A stretch of 64,000 nt of DNA from Kitasatospora sp. MAA19 (lineage in GTDB: Bacteria; Actinomycetota; Actinomycetes; Streptomycetales; Streptomycetaceae). The translations under genes were made by a program, and so were the position numbers. The stretch lies in contig NZ_JARXYZ010000016.1 in NCBI RefSeq assembly GCF_029894125.1, forward strand, positions 1 through 64,000. Direction: 5' to 3'. The notes beneath the pieces were generated by a model, which was not told the DNA's origin, did no database searches, and saw only the letters and a program-made list of their open reading frames with translations. This document shows positions 17,476 through 25,694 of this stretch, piece after piece (the stretch's first letter is position 1; every line of letters begins with the position of its first letter).

Positions 17476-18620
17476 CCACGACCGAAGCAGGCTCGCCGGC
17501 ACCCGGCCCGTCCGCAGCTCGCCCGTCCACGGGCAAGGCGGCGGCCCGCGCCGAGCGGGTCGCCGCGCTCCGTCCCGGCTACCAGGCCGACCTGGCCGAC
17601 GGCACCGACCGGTTCTTCGAACCGCGCCGCACCGACTGCCCGTGGTGCGGCTCCACCCTGCTGCGGGTCCGCCTGCGCACCCGCGACCTGCTGCAGCACA
17701 AGCCGGGGCAGTTCGTGCTGGACGAGTGCCGGGACTGCGGGCACGTCTTCCAGAATCCCCGACTGACCGGTGCCGGACTGGAGTTCTACTACCGCGACTT
17801 CTACGACGGCCTCGGCGAGCAGCGGCTCGGCGGGGTGTTCGCGACCCGGGCCGGGGTCTACCGGAGCCGCGCCCGGTCGGTGGCCCCGTTCACCACCGCG
17901 CCGAGCAGGTGGCTGGACGTCGGGACAGGACACGGGCACTTCTGCGAGAGTGCCCGCGAGGTCTTCCCCGACACGCCATTCGACGGCCTGGACCTCAGCG
18001 AGGGCGTTCAACTGGCCGAGCGGGAGGGCCGGTTGGCCCGCGGCTTCCGCGGCTCCTTCACCGAGCTGGCGCCCACCATGGCCGGGCGGTACGAGGTGGT
18101 GAGCATGTTCCACTACCTGGAGCACAGCACGGACCCGGCGCGGGAACTGGCGGCCGCGCGGGAGGCGCTGCGCCCCGGCGGGTTCCTGCTGATCGAGGTC
18201 CCCGACCCGCAATGCCGCTTCGCCCGGTTGCTGGGCCGCTGGTGGCTGCCCTGGCTGCAGCCGCAGCACCTGAACCTGATGCCTGCGGCCAACCTGCGCC
18301 GTCGCCTCGGCGAGTTGGGCTTCGACGTGGTGCTGGAAGAGCACGGCGAGCCGCACGACCCGGTGGACCTGCTGGCCGCCTGCTGGCTGCTGCTGGACGC
18401 CGTCGCACCGCGCGAGGACGTGCCATGGCTGCCGGGGGCACCGCCCGGGCGGCTGCGGCGGCTGCTGCGCGGCGCCCTCTTCCTGGCCGGCGCCCCGGTG
18501 CTGCTGCCGGCAACCGTGCTCGACCGCCTGGTCGCCCGCTTCGCCGGACGCGCGCGGCTGTCCAACGCCTACCGCCTGCTCGCCCGCCGGGACGCGGCGC
18601 CGGACCAGCAGGTGCCGTAG
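17472..18620 (+). CDS. Zinc-ribbon class I SAM methyltransferase with hydrophobic C-terminus
   Basis: This 382-residue protein opens with a zinc-ribbon-like CPWCG...CRDCG pair (about 56-91). The SAM motif I is LDVGTGHGHF near residue 151, and the post-motif LRPGGFLLIEVPDP is typical of methyltransferase family 11/23 proteins. The arrangement resembles sugar C-methyltransferases and cell-envelope methyltransferases. The last 70 residues are hydrophobic and basic (GALFLAGAPVLLPATVLDRL), which suggests membrane contact with a lipid substrate. The ATG overlaps the glycosyltransferase stop (ATGA), making it the last operon gene. Its target, sugar or aglycone, cannot be told from sequence. Confidence 0.88.
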   Translation: MTTTEAGSPAPGPSAARPSTGKAAARAERVAALRPGYQADLADGTDRFFEPRRTDCPWCGSTLLRVRLRTRDLLQHKPGQFVLDECRDCGHVFQNPRLTGAGLEFYYRDFYDGLGEQRLGGVFATRAGVYRSRARSVAPFTTAPSRWLDVGTGHGHFCESAREVFPDTPFDGLDLSEGVQLAEREGRLARGFRGSFTELAPTMAGRYEVVSMFHYLEHSTDPARELAAAREALRPGGFLLIEVPDPQCRFARLLGRWWLPWLQPQHLNLMPAANLRRRLGELGFDVVLEEHGEPHDPVDLLAACWLLLDAVAPREDVPWLPGAPPGRLRRLLRGALFLAGAPVLLPATVLDRLVARFAGRARLSNAYRLLARRDAAPDQQVP

Positions 18621-18702
18621 GAGCCGTCGGTGGCCTGCTGCTCGCCCTGGGCGCCGATCCGGGGCGGCCGCCCGTGCGGACCCCCGTTTTCGCCGCCGGT
18701 GG

Positions 18703-20283
18703 TTACGGCGGCGGATCGGTGAGGTCACGCAGGGCCAGCTCGACCCTGATCTCCTCGACGTCCAGGAGCAGCTGCAGTCGGCGCAGGACGATGTCGTCGA
18801 TGCTGCGCTGGTCCCGCAGGCGGATCAGGGCGCCGCGTTTGACGTCGATCAGGGCGCGGCGCAGTTCGAGCCCGGCACGCGCGCCGGAATCGTCCAGTGG
18901 TTCCGCGTCCTCGGCGGCGTACTGGCGCAGTTCGCTCAGGATGGCCTCGGCGGTCCTCGGCGGCGTTTGCAGGCGCTCGGCGTGCTCGGGGAGGGCTTCC
19001 ATCGCGGCGGCGGCGATGTGGCGGTGGGCGCGGCGTTCCTCGGTGGTCTCCTCGGGATCTCCGTGCAGTCCGGACCAGCGGATCACCGCAGGCATGGTCG
19101 TCCCCTGGAGGACCAGTGTGACCAGGATGACGGTGACGGCGGTGAAGACCAGCAGACCGTGTCCCGCGAGCGGCCGGCCCGCGGTGGTGGTGGCCGGGAC
19201 GCCGAGGACGGCTGCCAGCGACACGGCCCCGCGCACCCCGCTCCAGGCGAGTGGGAACCTCTGCCGGGCACCGGCACGCAGTGTGCGCTGGATGGGGCGG
19301 CGGTCGACGGCGCGGATGAGGTAGGGCACCGAGTACAGCCACAGCAGGCGGGTGGCGATCACGACGCCGCTGACCAGCAAGGCGGTGATGGCCGCGTGTC
19401 CCGGAGAGACGGAGCCGATCGCGCTGACGATGGCGGGTGTCTGAATGCCGACCAGGACGAAGAGAGCGCTGTTGAGGATGGAGGTGCTCACCTCCCAGAA
19501 GCAGGTGATCTGCACTCTCGCGCCCGCGCTGATCACCTTGGGGCCCGCCTGACTGAGGATGAGACCACAGGTGACCACCGCCAGGACGCCGGAGACGCCC
19601 ACGGCCTGCGCGGGCAGATAGGTGGCGAACGGGGTGAGCACGCCCAAGGCGTTCTCCACCGTGCGGTCACGCAACCGCCTGCGCAGGGCCACCACGGCGG
19701 CGGCACATGCGGAGCCGATCGCGGCACCGCCCACGTAGGCGAGCAGGAATCGCACGGCGGTACCCGACCAGCTGACGGCCAGTTGCTGAACGGCGACGCC
19801 GACCACCACCGTGTACAGGGCGAGCGCGGTGCCGTCGTTGATCAGGCTCTCCGCCCGGAGGATGGTCCGGACCCTGCGGGGCAGCTTCCGGGCGACCGTC
19901 GCCACGGCGATGGCGTCGGTGGGGGCGACGACAGCACCCAGAACCCAGGCGAGCGGCCAGGAAAGGCCCAGCGCGTGCCCTACCGCGGCCACGGCGGCGG
20001 CGGTGGCCAGCACCAGGCCGGTCCCGAGCAGCACGATGGCGCGCAGGTTCGTCCGGATCTCACGGAGCGAGGTGGTCAGCGACTCCCAGTAGAGCAGTGG
20101 GGGCAGGAACAGCAGCAGGACCACCTCGGGAGGCAGGGCCAGCCTGTGGAAGTCGGGGGTCAGGCCGATCAGGCAGCCGCCCGCCACCAGCAGGACCGGC
20201 TCGTTCCACTGCAGGCGGCGAGCCAGCCACGTCATGGTCAGCACGGCCGCGAGGACCACCACGGTGACTTCCAGGCCACGCAT
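18703..20283 (-). CDS. CPA1-family Na+/H+ antiporter
   Basis: This 526-residue membrane protein has about 11-12 hydrophobic segments over the first 410 residues and a charged cytoplasmic tail of some 120 residues. Family signatures are visible: LLLFLPPLLYWES, the ion-site APTDAIAV and AESLINDGTAL. It exchanges cytoplasmic H+ or Na+ for pH and sodium homeostasis. The start is fixed by AGGAAGG upstream of the ATG. It converges on the PKS operon. A short inverted repeat (18691-18698 with 18706-18713) overlaps its stop codon and may end transcription from both sides. The 288-bp stretch upstream holds nothing else I recognise. Confidence 0.93.
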   Translation of the reverse strand: MRGLEVTVVVLAAVLTMTWLARRLQWNEPVLLVAGGCLIGLTPDFHRLALPPEVVLLLFLPPLLYWESLTTSLREIRTNLRAIVLLGTGLVLATAAAVAAVGHALGLSWPLAWVLGAVVAPTDAIAVATVARKLPRRVRTILRAESLINDGTALALYTVVVGVAVQQLAVSWSGTAVRFLLAYVGGAAIGSACAAAVVALRRRLRDRTVENALGVLTPFATYLPAQAVGVSGVLAVVTCGLILSQAGPKVISAGARVQITCFWEVSTSILNSALFVLVGIQTPAIVSAIGSVSPGHAAITALLVSGVVIATRLLWLYSVPYLIRAVDRRPIQRTLRAGARQRFPLAWSGVRGAVSLAAVLGVPATTTAGRPLAGHGLLVFTAVTVILVTLVLQGTTMPAVIRWSGLHGDPEETTEERRAHRHIAAAAMEALPEHAERLQTPPRTAEAILSELRQYAAEDAEPLDDSGARAGLELRRALIDVKRGALIRLRDQRSIDDIVLRRLQLLLDVEEIRVELALRDLTDPPP

Positions 20284-20571
20284 CCGGCACCGCCTTCCTG
20301 CTGGGGCGAGTAGCCCTCGCCCTCGTGACCGGCTGCTCCCCGATGCCCGCCGGGTATCGCTCCTCCCATACTGGACAGCTGTCGGCCTTCGGCGACGGAA
20401 GGCGGGCGACGACGGCCGAGAAGGCAGCCAGGCAGCGGACATGGCGGAGGCGCCGCCTGAGCGGGGTCCTGCCAAGATCCGGCACTCCGCTCCGGGGGGC
20501 GACACTCGGCGCGGCAGGAGTGATCCGCCGGGTTGGCGGAGCGTGGGCGCCCATGAGTTGCCCTGAGTGAC

Positions 20572-21393
20572 CTACTGGACCAGCTCACCTCGCGGGCGGG
20601 TCGCGTAGAAGGCCACCGCCGAGGCTGCTGCGACGTTGAGCGAGTCGACACCGGCATCCATCGGGATGCGGACATGCTCGTCGACCGAAGCGAGTGTGTC
20701 GGCGGCGAGGCCCGTACCCTCCGTGCCGAAAACCAGGGCGAGCTTCTCGTCGTTCCGCGCAGCGAGTTCGTCGAGGGTGATCGCCTGGTCGCTCAGGCAC
20801 AGTGCCGCTACCGTGAAGCCTGCGGAACGCAGGATCTCGATGTCCTTCGGCCAGGCCTCCAGACGAGTCCACGGCACCTGGAAGACGGCGCCCATCGACA
20901 CCTTCACGGACCGGCGGTAGAGGGGATCGGCACAGCGCGGGGTGAGGAGGATCCCGTCAACGCCCAGCGCAGCCGCATTCCTGAAGGCCGCCCCCATGTT
21001 GGCGTGGTCGACGATGTCCTCGAAGACGGCGACCCGGCGGGCCCCGGCGAGCAGCTCCGCGGCCTGCGGCAGCGGCGTGCGCTCCATCGAGGCGAGCGCG
21101 CCGCGGTGGACGTGGTACCCGGTGACGGCTTCGGCGAGCGCGGGTTCGACGACGTGGACGGGCGCGTCGGCCTCGGCGATGACATCGGCCATCACGTCCA
21201 GCCACTTGGAGGTCAGCAGCATCGACCGCATCCGGTAGCCGGCGGCGAGGGCGCGGCGGATGACCTTCTCCCCCTCGGCGATGAACAGGCCTTCGGCGGG
21301 TTCGCGCCGGCGGCGCAGTTCGACGTCGGTGAGGCCGGTGTAGTCGCCGAGACGAGGGTCGGCGGGGTCGGTGATGGTGCTGGGTTCGGACAC
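20572..21393 (-). CDS. TrmH/SpoU-family RNA 2'-O-methyltransferase
   Basis: This 273-residue SPOUT methyltransferase has an N-terminal L30e-like substrate-binding part (LFIAEGEKVIRRALAAGYRM) followed by the three knot motifs: NMGAAFRNAAALGVDG, LVFGTEGTGL and the C-terminal IPMDAGVDSLNVAAASAVAFY. It would 2'-O-methylate a ribose in rRNA or tRNA; the exact site is unknown. A GTG start at 21393 is chosen because the protein then opens with the family-like SEPSTITDPADPRL. The core at 3008-3133 is a decayed relative. Confidence 0.93.
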   Translation of the reverse strand: MSEPSTITDPADPRLGDYTGLTDVELRRRREPAEGLFIAEGEKVIRRALAAGYRMRSMLLTSKWLDVMADVIAEADAPVHVVEPALAEAVTGYHVHRGALASMERTPLPQAAELLAGARRVAVFEDIVDHANMGAAFRNAAALGVDGILLTPRCADPLYRRSVKVSMGAVFQVPWTRLEAWPKDIEILRSAGFTVAALCLSDQAITLDELAARNDEKLALVFGTEGTGLAADTLASVDEHVRIPMDAGVDSLNVAAASAVAFYATRPRGELVQ

Positions 21394-21493
21394 CCTGCGA
21401 TCCTGCCAAGGCCGGACGGGGAAGGCCAAACGGCCCAAGCCGCGGGGTGGGCTGGCCTTGGCCCTGTGCCAGCCATGGTGCAAATATGATCGT

Positions 21494-24235
21494 ATGGCCC
21501 AGTTTCCGGGCCGATCCTGGGCTCCGTCGGCCTCTGGTGCTACTGGTTCCGCCGGCTCCTCCGGTGGGCGCCCAAACGGTCGGCAACAGCTGCCACGCCC
21601 GAAGCGGCCGTGGCCCGGGCGGCTCCGCTCGGTGGCCGGGCAGGTGTTCGCGCTGCAGATCCTCGTCGTGCTGCTGCTGGTGGCGGCGGCCGCGGTCGCG
21701 CTCGTGGTGCAGTCGGACAGCGACGTCGACCACGAGGCGCGCAGCCGGTCCGTTGCGGTCGCACAGACCTTCGCCGGCTCGCCGGGCATCGTCGAGGCCC
21801 TCCGCTCCCCCGATCCGACCGCGATCCTGCAACCGAAGGCGGAGGCCGCTCGGGTCGGGTCGGGTGTCGACTTCATCGTCGTGCTGAACGACGACGGCAT
21901 CCGCTACACCCACCCCGACCCGGACCTGATCGGCCGGAAATTCGTCGGCACCTACCTGCCCGCGCTGCACGGACAGGTGGTGACCGAGCAGGTCACCAGC
22001 AGACTCGGCCCGCTGGTCCAGGCGGTGGTCCCGGTGAACGCCCCGGACGGCTCGGTGGCCGGGCTGGTCTCGGCGGGCATCACGGTGAAGCACGTCAGGA
22101 GCGCGAGCGAGCGGCAGCTGCCGGTGGTGCTGGGCACCGCCGCGGGCGCGGTCGGGCTGGCCGTCCTCGGCACGGCGCTGATCAGCCGTCGGCTGCGGCG
22201 CCACACCCGCGGCCTGGGCCCGTCCGAGATGACCCGGATGTACGAGCACCACGCGGCCGTGCTGCACGCGGTGCGCGAGGGCGTCGTGATCGTCGGCGCG
22301 GACGGTCGGCTGCTGCTCTGCAACGACGAGGCGCGGCGCCTGCTGGACCTGCCGCCGGACGCCGAGGGCCGGCCGGTGGCCGAGTTGGGGCTGGAGCCCG
22401 CGCCGCTGGCCCTGCTGACCGGCGACCGGCCGGTGACCGACGAGGTGGTGCTGGCCGGGGAGCGGCTGCTGGCGGTGAACGTCCGGCTCACCGACCAGGT
22501 GGGCGGCCCGCCGGGCTGCGTCGCCACGCTGCGCGACTCCACCGAGCTGCTGGCGCTGTCCGGCCGGGCCGAGGGCGCGCAGCGACGGCTGCGGCTGCTG
22601 TACGACGCCGGGGTGTCGGTGGGCAGTTCGCTGGACGCGACGCGGACGGCGGAGGAGCTGGCGCAGGTCGCGGTGCCCCGGTTCGCGGACTTCGTCACGG
22701 TGGACCTGGCGGACGAGGTGCTGACGGGCGACGAGCCGCCGCCGGGCTCCTCGCTGGCGCGGATGCGGCGCGCGGCCGTCGCCGGGATCCGCGACGACTC
22801 GCCGTTCTACCCGGTGGGCACGGTGCTGGACGTGGTGCCGGCCACCCCGCTGGCCGGGGCGCTGCACAGCGGGGCCCCGGGGCTGGAGCCTCGGCTGGCC
22901 GAGGCCCTGGGGTGGCGGGAGCAGGATCCGGAGCGGTCCGCGCAGGCGCTGGCGTACGGGGTGCACTCGCTGGTGCGGGTGCCGCTGCGGGCGCGCGGGG
23001 TGCTGCTGGGAGTGGCCCGGTTCTGGCGGGCGGATCGGCCGGAGCCGTTCGAGGCGGAAGACCTGACCCTGGCCGAGGAGCTGGTGGCGCACGCGGCGGT
23101 GTGCATCGACAACGCGCGCCGCTACACCCGTGAGCACGCGATGGCGGTGACCCTGCAGCACAGCCTGCTGCCGCGCAACCTGCCGCCGCAGAACGCGCTG
23201 GAGATCGCGCACCGCTACCTGCCGGCGCAGGCCGGGGTGGGTGGGGACTGGTTCGACGTGATCCCGCTGCCGGGCGCGCGGGTGGCGCTGGTGGTGGGGG
23301 ACGTGGTGGGGCACGGGCTGCACGCGGCGGCGACGATGGGGCGGCTGCGGACGGCGATCCACAACTTCTCGACGCTGGACCTGCCACCGGACGAGTTGCT
23401 GGGGCACCTGGACGACCTGGTGAACCGGATCGACCAGGACGAGGCCGCGAGCGGCGAGGGCTCGGCCCTGGCCGGGGCGACCTGCCTGTACGCGATCTAC
23501 GACCCGGTGTCCCGGCGGTGCACGCTGGCCAGTGCCGGGCATCCGCCGCCGGCCGTGGTGGACCCGGACGGGCGGGTGGTGTTCCCGGAGCTGGCGACCG
23601 GGCCGCCGCTGGGGCTGTCGGTGCTGCCGTTCGAGACGGTCGAGCTGGACCTCGCGGAGGGCAGCCGCCTGGTGCTGTACACGGACGGGCTGGTCGAGGA
23701 CCGCGAACGGGACATCGGCGTGGGGATCGACCTGCTGCGGGCGGCGCTGACCGGGCCGCCGCGCACGCCGGAGCAGACCTGCTCGGACGTGCTCGGGGCC
23801 TTGCTGCCGGAGCATCCGCTGGACGACATCGCGCTGCTGGTCGCGCAGACCAGGGTGCTGGCGCCGGACCAGGTGGCGGAGTGGGACGTGCCGTCCGAGC
23901 CGGCGGCGGTGGGCGAGGTCCGGGCCGCGGTGGCGGAGCGGCTGGCGGCCTGGGGGCTGGACGAGGTGGCGTTCGTCACCGAGCTGATCCTGAGCGAGCT
24001 GGTGACCAATGCGATCCGGTACAGCACCGGGCCGATCCGGGTGCGGCTGCTGCGGGACCAGACGCTGATCTGCGAGGTGTCGGACGGCAGCAGCACCTCG
24101 CCGCACCTGCGGTACGCGGCGACCACGGACGAGGGCGGGCGCGGGCTGTTCCTGGTCGCGCAGTTCGCGGACCGCTGGGGGACGCGCTACACGGCGACGG
24201 GGAAGGTGATCTGGACGGAGCAGCCGCTGGAGTAG
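21494..24235 (+). CDS. SpoIIE-family Ser/Thr phosphatase with sensor, PAS, GAF and ATPase domains
   Basis: This 913-residue protein contains, in order: a membrane helix (about 45-68); an extracytoplasmic CitA/DcuS-like sensor with DFIVVLNDDGIRYTHPDP; a second helix (about 211-232); a PAS domain (about 245-350); a GAF domain (about 370-540); a PP2C/SpoIIE phosphatase (about 550-780; GVGGDWFDVIPL and VGDVVGHG supply metal-binding Asp); and a C-terminal HATPase_c anti-sigma-like kinase (about 796-910) with ELVTNAIRYS. It is a typical Streptomyces regulator that dephosphorylates, and may also phosphorylate, anti-sigma antagonists in a partner-switching pathway. No sigma or antagonist gene is adjacent. 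A TATGAT lies 3 bp before the ATG, so the mRNA may be nearly leaderless. Confidence 0.93.
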   Translation: MAQFPGRSWAPSASGATGSAGSSGGRPNGRQQLPRPKRPWPGRLRSVAGQVFALQILVVLLLVAAAAVALVVQSDSDVDHEARSRSVAVAQTFAGSPGIVEALRSPDPTAILQPKAEAARVGSGVDFIVVLNDDGIRYTHPDPDLIGRKFVGTYLPALHGQVVTEQVTSRLGPLVQAVVPVNAPDGSVAGLVSAGITVKHVRSASERQLPVVLGTAAGAVGLAVLGTALISRRLRRHTRGLGPSEMTRMYEHHAAVLHAVREGVVIVGADGRLLLCNDEARRLLDLPPDAEGRPVAELGLEPAPLALLTGDRPVTDEVVLAGERLLAVNVRLTDQVGGPPGCVATLRDSTELLALSGRAEGAQRRLRLLYDAGVSVGSSLDATRTAEELAQVAVPRFADFVTVDLADEVLTGDEPPPGSSLARMRRAAVAGIRDDSPFYPVGTVLDVVPATPLAGALHSGAPGLEPRLAEALGWREQDPERSAQALAYGVHSLVRVPLRARGVLLGVARFWRADRPEPFEAEDLTLAEELVAHAAVCIDNARRYTREHAMAVTLQHSLLPRNLPPQNALEIAHRYLPAQAGVGGDWFDVIPLPGARVALVVGDVVGHGLHAAATMGRLRTAIHNFSTLDLPPDELLGHLDDLVNRIDQDEAASGEGSALAGATCLYAIYDPVSRRCTLASAGHPPPAVVDPDGRVVFPELATGPPLGLSVLPFETVELDLAEGSRLVLYTDGLVEDRERDIGVGIDLLRAALTGPPRTPEQTCSDVLGALLPEHPLDDIALLVAQTRVLAPDQVAEWDVPSEPAAVGEVRAAVAERLAAWGLDEVAFVTELILSELVTNAIRYSTGPIRVRLLRDQTLICEVSDGSSTSPHLRYAATTDEGGRGLFLVAQFADRWGTRYTATGKVIWTEQPLE

Positions 24236-24270
24236 CCGGACCGGAGTAGCCGGACCGGAGTAGCCGGACC
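24229..24270 (+). repeat. Three 14-bp tandem repeats across a stop codon
   Basis: Three perfect copies of GGAGTAGCCGGACC begin within the last codons of the SpoIIE-family gene, so each repeat carries a TAG; the first one is the real stop. A fourth partial copy (GGAGT) merges into the following hairpin. Confidence 0.85.
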
Positions 24271-24305
24271 GGAGTGGGAAGTCGGCGGGACCGACTTCCC
24301 ACTCC
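24271..24305. terminator. Bidirectional terminator between convergent genes
   Basis: A perfect 15-bp stem GGAGTGGGAAGTCGG / CCGACTTCCCACTCC encloses a 5-nt loop. It lies between the SpoIIE-family gene (rightward) and the siroheme gene (leftward), so it can serve both. There is no T-run, as is common in Streptomyces. Confidence 0.8.
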
Positions 24306-24312
24306 GTGGCGC

Positions 24313-25590
24313 TCAGTGCCGGAAGGCGGCCGCCAGGACGTTGACCACGTCGCCGACGACGATCACGGCCGGGGGCTTGATCCCCTCGGCCTCGACGGTC
24401 GCGGCGACGGTGGCCAGGGTGGCGTCCACCCGGCGCTGGGCCGCGGTGGTGCCCTCCTGGACGATCGCCACCGGGGTGTCGGCCGGGCGGCCGTGCTCGA
24501 CGAGCTTCGCGGCGATCTCGCCGATCTTGTCCACGGCCATCAGCAGCACCAGGGTGCCGCGCATCTTCGCGGCGGCCTCCCAGTTGGTGAGCGAACGCTC
24601 GTCGTCCGGACCGACGTGGCCGGAGATCACGGTGAACTCGTGCGTCATGCCCCGGTGGGTGACCGGGACGCCGGCCGCCGCCGGGACGCTGATCGAGCTG
24701 GAGATGCCCGGGACGACCGTGACCGGGAGCCCGGCCTCGGCGCAGGCCAGCAGCTCCTCGCCGCCGCGCCCGAAGACGTACGGGTCGCCGCCCTTGAGCC
24801 GGACCACGAACCGGCCCGCCTTGGCGTGCTCGATCAGCGTCCGGTTGATCGCCTCCTGGGCCATGAACCGGCCGTACGGGATCTTGGACGCGTCGATCAC
24901 CTCGACGTGCTCGGGCAGTTCGGCGAGCAGCTCACGCGGGGCGAGACGGTCGGCGACCACCACGTCCGCGTCGGCGAGCAGGCGGCGGCCGCGCACGGTG
25001 ATGAGGTCCGGGTCGCCCGGGCCGCCGCCGACCAGGGCGACGCTCCCCTGGCCCGGCAGCCCGGAGGCACCCTCGACGCCGTGCGCACGGAACTGGCGGA
25101 CGGCCAGCGAGCCGTCCCGCAGGCCGCCCACGATGGCGTCGCGCAGGGCGGCGGAGTGGCGCGGGTCGCCGGTGAGGACCGCGACGGTGGCACCCGCGTC
25201 ACGACCACTGGCCGGGGTCCAGGCGGTCGCGGCGGCGGCGTCGTCGCTGCGGGCGCAGAACACCCGCTCGCGCTCAGCCTCGGCGCTGACCGCGCCGTTG
25301 ACCGCCGGGTCGTCGGTGGCCACCAGGGCGTACCAGGCGCCGGCCAGGTCGCCGTCCCGGTACGGACGGACGTGCCAGGTGAGCTCGCCCGCGTCGGCCA
25401 TCGCCTGGACGGCCGGGGTCGTGTCCGGCGATATCAGGTGCAGCTCCGCGCCGGTGGCGATCAGCGCCGGGAGCCGGCGCTGCGCGACCTGGCCGCCGCC
25501 GACCACGACCACGCGGCGGCCGGCGAGCAGCAGGCCGACCGGGTACGGGGTACGGCCTTCGGTGCTGGGGTGCGGGGTCGGCGCGGTCAT
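24313..25590 (-). CDS. cobA: Uroporphyrinogen-III C-methyltransferase fused to a precorrin-2 dehydrogenase-like domain
   Basis: This 425-residue CysG-like fusion has an N-terminal NAD-binding domain (about 15-150, GGGQVAQRR) that resembles precorrin-2 dehydrogenase. The C-terminal SUMT domain (about 170-415) carries VGGGPGDPDLIT, ADVVVADRL, RLKGGDPYVFGRGGEE and PGISSSISVPAAAG. It methylates uroporphyrinogen III at C2 and C7 to precorrin-2, the branch point to siroheme and cobalamin; the N-terminal part may oxidise it to sirohydrochlorin. AGGAG precedes the ATG. Two further cobalamin genes follow the same strand upstream, which supports a B12 role. cysG would be an equally valid name. Confidence 0.93.
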   Translation of the reverse strand: MTAPTPHPSTEGRTPYPVGLLLAGRRVVVVGGGQVAQRRLPALIATGAELHLISPDTTPAVQAMADAGELTWHVRPYRDGDLAGAWYALVATDDPAVNGAVSAEAERERVFCARSDDAAAATAWTPASGRDAGATVAVLTGDPRHSAALRDAIVGGLRDGSLAVRQFRAHGVEGASGLPGQGSVALVGGGPGDPDLITVRGRRLLADADVVVADRLAPRELLAELPEHVEVIDASKIPYGRFMAQEAINRTLIEHAKAGRFVVRLKGGDPYVFGRGGEELLACAEAGLPVTVVPGISSSISVPAAAGVPVTHRGMTHEFTVISGHVGPDDERSLTNWEAAAKMRGTLVLLMAVDKIGEIAAKLVEHGRPADTPVAIVQEGTTAAQRRVDATLATVAATVEAEGIKPPAVIVVGDVVNVLAAAFRH

Positions 25591-25641
25591 CGGCGGTGCT
25601 CCTGATCGGGGATTCGTGGGTGCGGGTGCGGCGTGATGCCG

Positions 25642-25679
25642 CTCCGCGGACCGGCGCGCCCTCGGGCCGGTCCGCGGAG
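25642..25679 (-). terminator. Terminator downstream of the BluB-CobT gene
   Basis: A perfect 14-bp stem CTCCGCGGACCGGC / GCCGGTCCGCGGAG has a 10-nt loop. It lies 15 bp past the stop of the BluB-CobT fusion and before the siroheme gene, so the two are probably separately transcribed or attenuated here. Confidence 0.7.
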
Positions 25680-25694
25680 TGGTGACGTCGAGCG

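Noticed and set aside
20957..24106. 1049-codon open frame on the minus strand
   Set aside because: It lies opposite the SpoIIE-family phosphatase and part of the TrmH gene, whose motifs are intact. The composition is low-complexity.
24229..24270. CRISPR-like or iteron array
   Set aside because: Only three 14-bp units with no spacers, beginning within coding sequence; a simple tandem duplication.
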